This document shows positions 25,894 to 34,962 of a stretch of 64,000 nucleotides of DNA, piece after piece (the stretch's first letter is position 1; every line of letters starts with the position of its first letter). This DNA comes from Rhodoplanes sp963840055. GTDB lineage: Bacteria; Pseudomonadota; Alphaproteobacteria; Rhizobiales; Xanthobacteraceae. The stretch covers positions 124,001 through 188,000 of the forward strand of contig CAWIXM010000008.1 of NCBI GenBank assembly GCA_963840055.1, in the 5' to 3' direction. The translations under genes and the position numbers were made by a program. Below the pieces are notes generated by a model. That model searched no databases. It saw nothing but the letters and a program-made list of their open reading frames with translations, and had not been told where the DNA came from.

Positions 25894-26733
25894 ATGCGGC
25901 TTGCGAGCTATATCACCCGCGGCCGTTCCGGGTTCGGCGCGGTCGTCGCCAATGGCGTCGTCGATATGCGGCTGCGGTTCGGTCCGCGGTTCACGAGCCT
26001 GCTCGACATTTTGCGCGGAAATGCGCTCGGCGAGGTGTTGGCGGCGCTCGCCGGCGTGCGGGCGGATTACCCGTTGGCCGAAATCGAACTGTTGCGCCCG
26101 GTGGTGCAGCCGGAAAAGATCATCTGCGTCGGTAACAACTATGTCGGACCAGGCGAGCCGCTCGGACTGGCGAAGTACCCTAATCTGTTCTTTCGCACGC
26201 CGGGGTCGCTGGTCGGCCATTTGCAGCCGATCCTACGGCCGCAAGAATCAGAGCAGCTCGACTGCGAGGCCGAAATCGCCCTGGTGATCGGTCGCGAGGG
26301 GCGCCGCATCCCGCGCGAGCTGGCGTTCGACCATGTCGCCGGCTACACGCTGTGCAACGAAGGCACGGTGCGCGATTGGATGCAGCACTCGCCCAACATT
26401 ACTCCGGGCAAGAACTTCGATGCCTCGGGCAGCCTCGGCCCGTGGCTGGTCACCGCCGACGAGATCGACCCCGCGCGGCCGCTGCGGCTCAGCATGCGCG
26501 TTAACGGAGAGCTGCGCCAAGACGACACCACCGCCAACATGATTTTCGGGTTCGCCGACCTGATCGCCTATATCAGCCGGTTCACAACACTGAAGCCGGG
26601 TGACGTGATCGTCACTGGCACGCCTTCGGGGGCGCCGGCCGAGCCCCCGCGCTTCTTGCGGTCGGGCGACGTGATCGAGATCGCGGTGCCGGAGATCGGC
26701 GTCCTGCGCAACACCGTGATCGACGAGCCATGA
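25894..26733 (+). CDS. Fumarylacetoacetate hydrolase (FAH) family protein
   Basis: 279 aa. FAH catalytic domain: KIICVGNNYVGP, then FFRTPGSLVGHLQPI, LDCEAEIALVIGREGRRI with the metal-binding Glu pair, FDHVAGYTLCNEGTVRDWM and VIVTGTPSGAP. Family reactions are hydrolysis, hydration or decarboxylation of beta-diketone and 2-oxo acids in aromatic breakdown, e.g. 2-keto-4-pentenoate hydratase; the exact reaction cannot be read. It overlaps the shikimate dehydrogenase gene by four bases (ATGA), so the two are translationally coupled and may act on related ring-derived acids. Confidence 0.88.
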   Translation: MRLASYITRGRSGFGAVVANGVVDMRLRFGPRFTSLLDILRGNALGEVLAALAGVRADYPLAEIELLRPVVQPEKIICVGNNYVGPGEPLGLAKYPNLFFRTPGSLVGHLQPILRPQESEQLDCEAEIALVIGREGRRIPRELAFDHVAGYTLCNEGTVRDWMQHSPNITPGKNFDASGSLGPWLVTADEIDPARPLRLSMRVNGELRQDDTTANMIFGFADLIAYISRFTTLKPGDVIVTGTPSGAPAEPPRFLRSGDVIEIAVPEIGVLRNTVIDEP

Positions 26734-27602
26734 GCGAGCGCCGACCGGGCGCGCGGGCCGCCTGCGTCATCGGCTGGCCGGCGGCGCATTCGCGGTCGCC
26801 CCTCATCCATCGCTACTGGCTCAAGACCTACGGCATTTCCGGCGACTACCGCACCGAAGCCGTGCCGCCGGAGCTTTTCGCCGAATTTGTCCTGAATCTC
26901 GCCAAGCACGGCTATGTCGGAGCGAATGTCACGCTTCCGCATAAGGCGGCGGCGCTCGCGCTCTCGGAGCCGGACGCCCGCGCGCAGGCGATCGGCGCCG
27001 CCAACACGCTATGGCTCGACGGGGGCAGGCTGCGCTCCACCAACACCGATGCCGAGGGTTTCATTGCCAACCTCGACGCATCCGCGCCGGGCTGGGACAA
27101 AGGGATCAAAGCGGCGCTTGCGCTCGGCGCCGGCGGGTCGGCACGCGCTGTCGTGTTCGGGCTCGCCGAGCGCGGCGTCCCGCACATCTATGTGGCGAAC
27201 CGCACGATCGCCCGCGCGGAGGAACTCGCCGCGCGGTTCGGTCCTTCGGTGCATCCGCTCAAGTGGGATGAAGGAAGCGAATGCCTTTCGAAGTGCCGGT
27301 TGCTGGTCAACACGACGACGCTCGGCATGGCCGGCCAACCGCCGCTGGCGATTGCGCTCGACCGCCTGCCGGAGGAGGCAGTCGTCGCCGATCTCGTCTA
27401 TGTCCCGCTCGAGACCGCGCTGCTCGCCGCCGCCCGATCTCGCGGCTTGCGGCGCGCGGACGGGCTCGGCATGCTGCTGCACCAGGCGGTGCGGGGCTTT
27501 TTCCTGTGGTTCGGCGTGCGCCCCGCGGTGACCGCGGATTTGCGCGCGCTGGTCGAGGCCGACCTCGTCGGCCCGCCGGCCGATCGCGCGCGAGAGCGGT
27601 AA
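26730..27602 (+). CDS. Shikimate dehydrogenase-family protein
   Basis: 290 aa. N-terminal substrate domain: CVIGWPAAHSRSPLIHRYWL, the shikimate-binding SxS and NVTLPHKAAAL motif with the catalytic Lys, then NTD (STNTDAEGF). Rossmann domain: ALALGAGGSARAVVFGLAER with ANRTIARAEELAARFG, which fits NADP. Because it is coupled to an FAH-family gene rather than to other aro genes, it may be the biosynthetic AroE or a quinate/shikimate-type catabolic enzyme. In many rhizobia aroE sits beside maf and coaE, which are absent here. Confidence 0.85.
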   Translation: MSERRPGARAACVIGWPAAHSRSPLIHRYWLKTYGISGDYRTEAVPPELFAEFVLNLAKHGYVGANVTLPHKAAALALSEPDARAQAIGAANTLWLDGGRLRSTNTDAEGFIANLDASAPGWDKGIKAALALGAGGSARAVVFGLAERGVPHIYVANRTIARAEELAARFGPSVHPLKWDEGSECLSKCRLLVNTTTLGMAGQPPLAIALDRLPEEAVVADLVYVPLETALLAAARSRGLRRADGLGMLLHQAVRGFFLWFGVRPAVTADLRALVEADLVGPPADRARER

Positions 27603-27659
27603 AGCCATTTGGCCGCGGTGCAGCCGCCACGCCTCGCTGCCGCGCAGGAGGAAAAAGCG

Positions 27660-28271
27660 ATGCATACCATCACGACGCGCGCGATCGTCACTGCCCTGGT
27701 GATGCTCGCGGCCTTGCCCGTCGTCGCTCAGGCTCAGCAAACGGTCCGGCTTCGCGGTCAAATCGTTAAGGTCGATGGCCAGACGGTCACGCTTAAAACG
27801 CGCGATGGGCGCGAAGCGACCGTGAGGCTCGCCGACGGCGGGCGCGTCATGGCGCTGGAGAAGGCTGCGATCGGCGACATCAAGCCCGGCGCCTATATTG
27901 GGGTCGCCGCCATGCCCCAGCCCGACGGCAGCCAGCGCGCGCTCGCGGTTCACATTTTTACCGAAGCCCAGCGCGGCGTCGCCGAAGGCCACCGGCCGTG
28001 GGACCTCGCCCCCAAGAGCACGATGACCAATGCGGCGGTCGAGACGATCGTCGCCGGCGTCAACGGCCGCGTGCTCACCGTCAAATACAAGGATGGGGAG
28101 CAGAAGATCATTGTGCCGCCTGGTGCGCCGATCGTGGCCTATGCGCCCGGCGAGCGCAGCGAACTCAAGCCGGGCGTTGAGGCGATTGTCTTCTCTGCGA
28201 CCCGGCAGCCGGACGGCATCTATTTTGCCCCGGCGATAACGATCGGCCGCGGCGTCGTCCCGCCGATGTGA
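27660..28271 (+). CDS. Exported hypothetical protein
   Basis: 203 aa from ATG 27660, preceded by AGGAGGAAAAAGCG, a strong ribosome binding site; an upstream TTG in the same frame has none. Signal peptide MHTITTRAIVTALVMLAALP ending VVAQAQ. Two beta-rich repeats follow with similar patterns (VRLRGQIVKVDGQTVTLKTR and VETIVAGVNGRVLTVKYKDG), each resembling an OB- or DUF5666-like module. Probably periplasmic. It lies 57 bp after aroE. No function inferred. Confidence 0.7.
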   Translation: MHTITTRAIVTALVMLAALPVVAQAQQTVRLRGQIVKVDGQTVTLKTRDGREATVRLADGGRVMALEKAAIGDIKPGAYIGVAAMPQPDGSQRALAVHIFTEAQRGVAEGHRPWDLAPKSTMTNAAVETIVAGVNGRVLTVKYKDGEQKIIVPPGAPIVAYAPGERSELKPGVEAIVFSATRQPDGIYFAPAITIGRGVVPPM

Positions 28272-28285
28272 GGGCAGCAAAGCCG

Positions 28286-29083
28286 CTAGCTATCGCCGTC
28301 AGGAGTGGCGGCGGCGTCGCGCGATGACAGCAGGTCCGAGCGCTCCAGACGCCGCAGCGACGCTTCCAGCCGCTCTTCGTCGCGGCGGATTTCCTCGACC
28401 GTGTTGAAGGTGTAGCGGATGTGCTCGTCGGAAACGCGCGCGGCGCGGTCGACGTCGCTGCTCAGCACGGCGTCGGCGATGGCGACGTGCTGTTCGAGCA
28501 GGATCGGGCGGGTTCCGTGCCGGCGGTACAGCTGATCGCGGTTATAAAATACCCCTTCGCGCAGCAGTTCAGCGAACACGCGCATGACATGCAGCAGCAC
28601 GACATTGTGCGAGGCCTCGTACACCGCGACGTGCAGATCGACATCTGCTTCGGCTTCCTTGTAGGGATCTTCGAGCGAATGGGCCTGCTGCATGCGCTTG
28701 ACGATTGCGCCAATGGTCTTGCGGTCGAGGTCGGTCGCGCGCAACGCAGCCAATCTGCCGGCCTGCGCCTCGACGAAGCAGCGATACTCGAAATAGTCCG
28801 CCGTCACCCGCGGCTTGTCGCGGAACAATTCCGCAAGCGGCATTGACAATGGCGCAAGGAATTGGGCGACAATCGTCCCACCCCGCTTGGAAACGAGCAG
28901 CCCGCGTTTTTCCAACTGACCGAGAGCTTCGCGCAACGACGGACGTGAAACGTCGAGCTTCTCGGCGAGATCGCGCTCCGACGCTAAGCGCTCACCCGGA
29001 CGAAGAGTTCCTTCCAGGATCATTCGTTCGATGTAGCTGGCGACGGCGTCGGCGAGGCGCGGGGGTCGGATGGCGTCTTGCAT
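28286..29083 (-). CDS. FadR/PdhR-type GntR family transcriptional regulator
   Basis: 265 aa. Winged-helix N-terminus (VASYIERMILEGTLRPGERL, then ASERDLAEKLDVSRPSLREA) and an FCD all-helical effector domain (about 95-230; ADVDLHVAVYEASHNVVLLH with the metal/effector His residues, HVAIADAVL). It diverges from the TRAP-lutABC genes. Close architectural relatives (LldR, LutR, PdhR) respond to lactate or pyruvate. It is the likely lactate-responsive repressor of the operon, through a TGGT...ACCA site (29174-29192). Confidence 0.88.
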   Translation of the reverse strand: MQDAIRPPRLADAVASYIERMILEGTLRPGERLASERDLAEKLDVSRPSLREALGQLEKRGLLVSKRGGTIVAQFLAPLSMPLAELFRDKPRVTADYFEYRCFVEAQAGRLAALRATDLDRKTIGAIVKRMQQAHSLEDPYKEAEADVDLHVAVYEASHNVVLLHVMRVFAELLREGVFYNRDQLYRRHGTRPILLEQHVAIADAVLSSDVDRAARVSDEHIRYTFNTVEEIRRDEERLEASLRRLERSDLLSSRDAAATPDGDS

Positions 29084-29173
29084 GGGCGGTTCTCTCCGTC
29101 GCCGGATTTGCCATGGCCTAATAAATGTGTCTAGATATTTAGTTGGATGTTATAGTTATCCGGCTTGACGAGA

Positions 29174-29192
29174 TGGTAAAAATATTATACCA
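29174..29192. promoter_or_regulatory. FadR/GntR-type operator candidate
   Basis: TGGTAAAAATATTATACCA is an AT-rich inverted repeat with TGGTA and TACCA arms, resembling the TGGTnnnACCA sites of the FadR subfamily but with a longer spacer. It is in the 490-bp divergent region between the GntR gene and the TRAP binding-protein gene; TTGACG (29165-29170) precedes it. The rest of the region (about 29220-29573) is a leader in which I see no gene. Confidence 0.45.
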
Positions 29193-29573
29193 ATAGCCAT
29201 AAACAGTCCATAAAAAACGCAATTTGGGTAGGTTAACCCCCGAGCAAGGAGATCATCGGCGCTTTTTCGTAAGCGCCTGGAAAACTGCAAGCCCCGCTGA
29301 GAACCACCGGATCGGCCTGAGCGAGCCCTCTACGCTCGTTCCGCAGCGGGGGCGTTATCTTCAACAGATCGCGGGTTGGGCCACGGGCCTCTTTACCCGG
29401 GCTTCGGGTCCCAGCATGATCGTGCTTGGGGTATCGATGGCGGCGTTGATGGCTATGCGGACTGTTCGGGCTCGACAAAACGTCGGCTCTTTTTTTTCGC
29501 GAAGATAGCTGCGGTGCCGGATACCCTCAACAATAAGAAGACTGACCGGATGAAACGTAACGGGAGAGAACTG

Positions 29574-30629
29574 ATGAATCGAATCAAGATTGCCCTCATC
29601 GCCGCCGCTCTAGCCGCCGTTCCCTCGCTCGCGCAGGCCCAGCAACCCGACACGGTCCGCTGGGGCGTGCCGATGGCGTTCGGCTCCAATCTCGTTGCCC
29701 TCGGCGACACCATGCCGTGGGTTGCGAAGGAGCTCGCAAAAGTCTCCGGCGGCAAAATCAAGCTGCGAGTGTTTGAGCCCAACAAGCTCATTCCGGCGCT
29801 CGCGGTGTACGATTCCGTTTCCGACGGCAAGGTCGAGGCCGGATATACCTGGATGGGATACGAAGTTGGCAAGCTTCCGGCGTCGGCACTATTCGGCGCG
29901 GTGCCGTTCGGGATGGACAGTGTCGAATTCATGGCGTGGATGTATTTTGGTGGTGGCAACGAGCTTCTGCGCGAGCTCTACAAGCCGCATAATGTCGTGC
30001 CGATTTTCTGCGGGACGATCAGCCCGGAGGCCGCCGGCTGGTTCAGCAAGGAGATCACGTCGCCGGACCAGCTTAAGGGCCTTAAATTCCGCGCCGCTGG
30101 ACTGGGCGGCAAGGTCTATCAAAAGGTCGGCGCTTCGGTAACGCTGCTTCCCGGCGGCGAGCTTTTCCAGGCGCTGGAAAAAGGCGTGCTCGACGGCACC
30201 GAGTTCTCTCTGCCGGCGATCGACGATCAGCTTGGGTTCTACAAGGTCGCGAAGTTCTACATGCTGCCCGGTTGGCACCAGCCCTCGACCAACCAGTATC
30301 TCTATATCAATGCCGCGGTGTGGGACAAACTGAACGCGACGACGAAGGCGCAAATCGAGACCACCTGCACCGCAGCCGTCACCATCTCGCTTGCCAAGGC
30401 GGAAGCCCTCCAGGGCAAGGCGCTCGCGAAGTTCGAGAAGGAAGGCGTCAAGCTGGTGAAAGTGTCGCCCGAACTTCTGAAGACGTTCCAGAAGGCGACC
30501 AAGGAGGTCATGGCGGAAGAATCTGCCAAGGATCCGATGTTCAAGAAAATCTATGACAGCATGACCGCATTCCAGGAGCAGAACCAGAAGTGGACGGAAT
30601 ACGGTTACCTGCCGCGTGACTTCAAGTAA
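29574..30629 (+). CDS. TRAP transporter substrate-binding protein (DctP family)
   Basis: 351 aa. GGGAGAG precedes ATG 29574; the ATG at 29550 is an alternative. Signal peptide MNRIKIALIAAALAAVPSLA ending QAQ. Typical DctP features: KLIPALAVYDSVSDGKVEAG, GLKFRAAGLGGKVYQKVGAS (the Arg that binds the carboxylate), LEKGVLDGTEFSLPAIDDQL, FYMLPGWHQPSTNQYLYINA. This branch resembles the TakP/lactate-binding group, which binds 2-oxo or 2-hydroxy acids. With lutABC downstream, lactate is the likeliest ligand. Confidence 0.9.
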   Translation: MNRIKIALIAAALAAVPSLAQAQQPDTVRWGVPMAFGSNLVALGDTMPWVAKELAKVSGGKIKLRVFEPNKLIPALAVYDSVSDGKVEAGYTWMGYEVGKLPASALFGAVPFGMDSVEFMAWMYFGGGNELLRELYKPHNVVPIFCGTISPEAAGWFSKEITSPDQLKGLKFRAAGLGGKVYQKVGASVTLLPGGELFQALEKGVLDGTEFSLPAIDDQLGFYKVAKFYMLPGWHQPSTNQYLYINAAVWDKLNATTKAQIETTCTAAVTISLAKAEALQGKALAKFEKEGVKLVKVSPELLKTFQKATKEVMAEESAKDPMFKKIYDSMTAFQEQNQKWTEYGYLPRDFK

Positions 30630-30638
30630 TCGTCGGTC

Positions 30639-31217
30639 ATGACTCCCACCGAAACCAATCCTGACGGCCCGCCAGTCGGGCCGTCAGGTATCCCGCTGCC
30701 GGAAACTCGCCTGTCGCGTGTGCTTGACGGCGTTGTGCGGAGGATCGGCGAGTGGTCGTCCTGGATCTGGACGATCCTGATGCTGCTGATCGTCATTCAG
30801 GTCGTGCAGCGCTACGTGATCGGCCTGGGCTCAATCCAGATGGAAGAGACCCAGTGGCATCTCTACGCCATCGGATTCATGCTGGGCCTCGGGCTTGCCG
30901 AAATGCGGGAGCGGCATGTACGCATCGACGTGGTCGCCGAGCAGTTCCCTATGCGGGTCCGCCTCTGGATCGAAATGATCGGCCTTGTGTTCTTCCTGCT
31001 GCCGCTCTGCATCTTCGTGATCTGGTGGTCGATCCCCTATGTCATTGAGTCGTGGCAAGCCGGCGAGATTTCAGCGGCGCCGGGCGGACTGCCCTACCGG
31101 TATTTGCTCAAGGGCATCATCACCATTGCCTTCATCCTGCTGGCGATGACCGCGGTGTCGCGGCTGTCGCGCGTATGGGCCGCGCTGCGGCTCGCGGGCG
31201 GTTCAAGGCGGGCGTGA
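30639..31217 (+). CDS. TRAP transporter small permease (DctQ)
   Basis: 192 aa with four transmembrane helices, the DctQ family signature near IQMEETQWHLYAIGFMLGLG, and AEMRERHVRIDVVAEQFPMR between helices. It lies 9 bp after dctP in the same operon. Small subunit of the sodium-driven TRAP permease. Confidence 0.9.
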   Translation: MTPTETNPDGPPVGPSGIPLPETRLSRVLDGVVRRIGEWSSWIWTILMLLIVIQVVQRYVIGLGSIQMEETQWHLYAIGFMLGLGLAEMRERHVRIDVVAEQFPMRVRLWIEMIGLVFFLLPLCIFVIWWSIPYVIESWQAGEISAAPGGLPYRYLLKGIITIAFILLAMTAVSRLSRVWAALRLAGGSRRA

Positions 31218-31262
31218 TGCGTCGATAGATTCGGCTTGGTTAGTCGATAGTCGGGGGACGTT

Positions 31263-32630
31263 GTGGAAGCCTACGAAATTCTGGTCATCATCTTCCTCTG
31301 CTCGTTCATCGGCCTCCTCTTCACCGGCTATCCGATCGCCTGGATTCTCGGTGGATTGTCGCTGATCTTCACCGCACTCAGCATCTTTCTTAATCAGTAC
31401 TTCGGCGTCGATACGTTTCTGCTCGATCGCTGGCAGGACTTCGCGATCATTGTCGATCGCATCTTCGCCCAGATGTCGAACTGGGTGCTCGTCTCGCTTC
31501 CCATGTTCATATACATGGGCCTGATGCTCGATCGCTCGGGCGTCGCCGACCGGATGATGGTGAATTTCACCCGTGTCTTTGGTCGGCTGCGCGGCGGCCT
31601 TGCAATTACCGTGGTGATGATCGGCATTCTGCTTGCAGCCTCCACCGGTATTGTCGGTGCGTCGGTCGTGCTGCTGGCGACATTGTCGATTCCGATCATG
31701 ATGCGGGAGAACTACTCGAAGTCGCTTTCTTCCGGCGTCGTCGCCGCCTCCGGCACGCTGGGGATCCTCATCCCGCCGTCGATCATGCTGGTCGTCATGG
31801 CCGATCAGCTTTCGCTGTCCGTCGGCGATCTGTTCATGGGCGCGTTGTTTCCCGGCCTGGCACTCGGCTCTCTTTACCTGATCTATATTCTCGGGATTGC
31901 TTATTTGCGGCCCAATCTCGCGCCGGCCCCGAAACAGACGGCGAGACTCACATGGAGGGAATTGTTGGGCGTAGTCCTCGCGATTGTGCCGACGCTCTTC
32001 CTTATCCTTGCGGTTCTCGGCAGTATCTTCTTCGGCATAGCGACGCCGACCGAGGCGTCGGGGGTCGGCGCCTTCGGGGCGACTTTGCTTGCGGCGGCCA
32101 ACAAGCGCCTTGACCTCCCGACGATCAGGCAAGTCGGCATCGAAACCACGCTGACCACCTCCTTCATCTTCGGCATTTTCATCGGTGCGACCGCCTTCGC
32201 GTTGGTGATGCGTTCGCTTGGCGGCGACGAATTCATTGCTCTCCTGTTGAAGGGCTTGCCGTTCGGCCCGCACGGCATCGTCGCCTTCATTCTGTTCGTC
32301 GCCTTCGTTGCCGGCTTCTTCCTCGATTGGCTCGAAATCTCACTGATCATGCTGCCGCTGGTCGCGCCGGTGGTGAAAGACCTCGGCTTTGATCCGATCT
32401 GGTTCGTCGTGGTTTTCGCGGTGGGGCTGCAAACGTCATTCATCACGCCGCCGGTCGGCTTTTCCCTGTTCTATCTCAAGGGCGTGGTTCCGAAGGAGAT
32501 CACCACCAAAGACATCTATGTCGGCATCATTCCCTTTGTGCTGCTGCAGGTGCTGGCCTTGGCGCTGGCCTTCGAGTTTCCCGAGTTAGTGCTGTGGCTG
32601 CCGCGCATAATGTACAGCGCGGGTGGCTGA
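31263..32630 (+). CDS. TRAP transporter large permease (DctM)
   Basis: 455 aa with about 12 transmembrane helices. Signatures include FTGYPIAWILGGLSLIF, WVLVSLPMFIYMGLMLDRSG, ASTGIVGASVVLLATLSIPI, GTLGILIPPSIMLVVMADQL and IFFGIATPTEASGVGAFGA. Start GTG 31263, 45 bp after dctQ. It carries out the Na+-coupled translocation of the ligand delivered by DctP. The gap to lutA is 110 bp. Confidence 0.93.
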   Translation: MEAYEILVIIFLCSFIGLLFTGYPIAWILGGLSLIFTALSIFLNQYFGVDTFLLDRWQDFAIIVDRIFAQMSNWVLVSLPMFIYMGLMLDRSGVADRMMVNFTRVFGRLRGGLAITVVMIGILLAASTGIVGASVVLLATLSIPIMMRENYSKSLSSGVVAASGTLGILIPPSIMLVVMADQLSLSVGDLFMGALFPGLALGSLYLIYILGIAYLRPNLAPAPKQTARLTWRELLGVVLAIVPTLFLILAVLGSIFFGIATPTEASGVGAFGATLLAAANKRLDLPTIRQVGIETTLTTSFIFGIFIGATAFALVMRSLGGDEFIALLLKGLPFGPHGIVAFILFVAFVAGFFLDWLEISLIMLPLVAPVVKDLGFDPIWFVVVFAVGLQTSFITPPVGFSLFYLKGVVPKEITTKDIYVGIIPFVLLQVLALALAFEFPELVLWLPRIMYSAGG

Positions 32631-32740
32631 CGTTGCCTTTAAGGGGAGATGCTTGCGCGGCGTCATCGCACGTGTTCGCAAAGGCGAACTAATGCCCATG
32701 TTTCAGTAGCGCGAGTTGTACGTGTGTGGAGGAGCAAACC

Positions 32741-33541
32741 ATGGCCGGATCAGGCAAACGCGTCGGCCTCCTGGTCACCTGTCTTGTCGATCTGATCCGG
32801 CCATCGGTCGGCTTCGCTGCGGTCAAGCTTCTGGAGCGGGCAGGCTGCGTCGTCGAAGTTCCGCAGCAGTCCTGCTGCGGCCAGCCGGCGTTCAACTTTG
32901 GCGACCGCGCGACTGCGCGGGCGATCGCCGAGCAGGTGATCGCCGCATTCGAGCATTGCGACTACATCGTCGCGCCATCCGGCTCGTGCGCGGGCCAGCT
33001 GCGCGTGCACTATCCTGAGCTGTTCGAGGGCGATCCGAACTGGCAACCGCGCGCCGACGCGTTCGCGGCGAAGACATATGAACTGACGCAATTTCTTGTC
33101 GGTCTCCTTGGCGTGACGAGCACTGAGGCGCGCTATGATGGCGCCGTCACCTACCACGACTCCTGCTCAAGTCTGCGCGAATGCGGCGTGCGCGAGGAGC
33201 CGCGCAAGCTGCTCGGCTCGGTCGAGGGCTTGACGCTGAAGGAGCTATCCGACGGCGAAACCTGTTGTGGCTTCGGTGGAACGTTCTGCGTGAAGTATCC
33301 CGATATTTCCAACGCCATGGTCACAAAGAAAGCGGCGAACGTGGCGGCCACCGACGCCGACATGCTGCTCGGGGGCGATCTCGGCTGCCTCATGAACATC
33401 GCCGGCAAGCTCGCGCGCGAAGGTCGGGTGATCGCCGTACGCCATGTGGCGGAAGTGCTTGCCGGCCAGCTTGATCAGCCGCCGATCGGTGCTGCGGCTA
33501 AACCAGAGGAGCGCTCCGAGGCGACGGAGGCGAGCCGATGA
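32741..33541 (+). CDS. lutA: Lactate utilization protein LutA / LldE, Fe-S cluster-binding
   Basis: 266 aa from ATG 32741 (GGAGGAG 6 bases upstream). Two CCG-type cysteine modules: QQSCCGQPAFN with APSGSCAGQ, and YHDSCSSLRECGV with ETCCGFGGTFCVK. Subunit of the LutABC complex that oxidises L-lactate to pyruvate, as shown in Bacillus subtilis and relatives. The stop overlaps lutB by four bases. Confidence 0.93.
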   Translation: MAGSGKRVGLLVTCLVDLIRPSVGFAAVKLLERAGCVVEVPQQSCCGQPAFNFGDRATARAIAEQVIAAFEHCDYIVAPSGSCAGQLRVHYPELFEGDPNWQPRADAFAAKTYELTQFLVGLLGVTSTEARYDGAVTYHDSCSSLRECGVREEPRKLLGSVEGLTLKELSDGETCCGFGGTFCVKYPDISNAMVTKKAANVAATDADMLLGGDLGCLMNIAGKLAREGRVIAVRHVAEVLAGQLDQPPIGAAAKPEERSEATEASR

Positions 33542-34962
33542 CCCATCATGCGACTTCGCCGCGCTTCAAGGAAAACGCCAAGGCGGCGCTTGTCGATCCG
33601 GAGCTGCAGAATGCGCTCCATTTCGTCGAGACGAATTTCCCCCAGCGGCGGCGCAACGTGGCCGACATGTTGCCGGAATTCGATGCGCTGCGCGACGCCG
33701 CGCGCGACATCAAGAACCACACGCTGAGCTTGCTCGACCTCTATCTCGAGACCTTCGAAGCGCGCGCAACCGCGCGGGGCTCGCAGGTGCATTTCGCCGT
33801 CACGGCGGAGGAGGCGAACCGCATCGTCGCCGACATCTGCCGCAAGCACGGCGCCAAGACCATCACCAAGGGCAAGTCGATGGTCGGCGAGGAAACCGGC
33901 CTCAACGGGTTCCTGGAGGCCAACGGCTTCGCGCCGGTCGAGACCGATCTCGGCGAATACATCATCCAGATTCGCCACGAATTGCCGTCGCACATCATCA
34001 TGCCGGCGGTGCATTTGCGCAAAGCGCAGATCGAGGCCGACTTCCGCCGCGTGCACAAAGACCTGCCGAAGGAGCGCAATCTCGACGAGCCGGCCGCGCT
34101 GCTGGCCGAAGCGCGGGCGACGCTGCGCGCCAAGTTTCTCGCCGCCGAAGTCGGCATCACCGGCGCCAACTTCCTCATCGCCGAGACCGGCAGCGCCGTC
34201 ATCGTCACCAATGAGGGCAATGGCGATCTCACCGCGACACTGCCCAAAGTGCATATCGTGCTTGCCAGCATCGAGAAGCTCGTACCCTCGCTCGAAGATA
34301 TGGCGCAGCTCATGCGGGTGCTGGCGCGCTCCGCCACGGGCCAGGAAATGTCGGTCTACACGACCATCTTTACCGGGCCACGCCGACCGGACGATCCCGA
34401 CGGGCCGGTCGAGCATCACATCGTCATCGTCGACAATGGCCGCACGGCGATGCTTGCCGGCAAGTTCCGCGACATGCTCCGCTGCATCCGCTGCGGCGCG
34501 TGTCTCAACCACTGCCCCGTCTATCACGCAGTCGGCGGCCATGCCTACGGCTGGGTCTATCCCGGGCCCATGGGCGCGGTATTGACCCCGAGCCTGATCG
34601 GCATCGACAAGGCAGGCCATTTGCCCAATGCGTCGACCTTTTGCGGGCGCTGCGAGGAAGTCTGCCCCGTCCGCATTCCGCTGCCGCGACTGATGCGGTT
34701 CTGGCGCGAGCGCGAGTTCGAGCGGCGCCTGTCGCCGACGGTTCAACGCACCGGGCTGAAACTCTGGGCCTTCGTCGCCAAGCGCCCGCGCCTCTATCGG
34801 CTCGCAACGGCGCCCGCCATGCAGATGCTCGCCTGGTTCGGTCGCAAGCAGGGGCGGTTCCGCTCCCTTCCGTTCGCCACGGGCTGGACGAAGCATCGCG
34901 ATCTCCCTGCGCCGCAGGGCAAGACGTTCCAGGAGCAGTGGCGGGAGCGGGGCCGACCATGA
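33538..34962 (+). CDS. lutB: Lactate utilization protein LutB / LldF, ferredoxin-like subunit
   Basis: 474 aa. N-terminal LUD domain (about 60-300), then two 4Fe-4S motifs: CIRCGACLNHCPVYHAVGGH and CGRCEEVCPVRIPLPRLMRF. A C-terminal Lys/Arg-rich segment follows. Middle gene of the coupled lutABC set, overlapping both neighbours by four bases (ATGA). Probably passes electrons from lactate to the quinone pool. Confidence 0.94.
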   Translation: MTHHATSPRFKENAKAALVDPELQNALHFVETNFPQRRRNVADMLPEFDALRDAARDIKNHTLSLLDLYLETFEARATARGSQVHFAVTAEEANRIVADICRKHGAKTITKGKSMVGEETGLNGFLEANGFAPVETDLGEYIIQIRHELPSHIIMPAVHLRKAQIEADFRRVHKDLPKERNLDEPAALLAEARATLRAKFLAAEVGITGANFLIAETGSAVIVTNEGNGDLTATLPKVHIVLASIEKLVPSLEDMAQLMRVLARSATGQEMSVYTTIFTGPRRPDDPDGPVEHHIVIVDNGRTAMLAGKFRDMLRCIRCGACLNHCPVYHAVGGHAYGWVYPGPMGAVLTPSLIGIDKAGHLPNASTFCGRCEEVCPVRIPLPRLMRFWREREFERRLSPTVQRTGLKLWAFVAKRPRLYRLATAPAMQMLAWFGRKQGRFRSLPFATGWTKHRDLPAPQGKTFQEQWRERGRP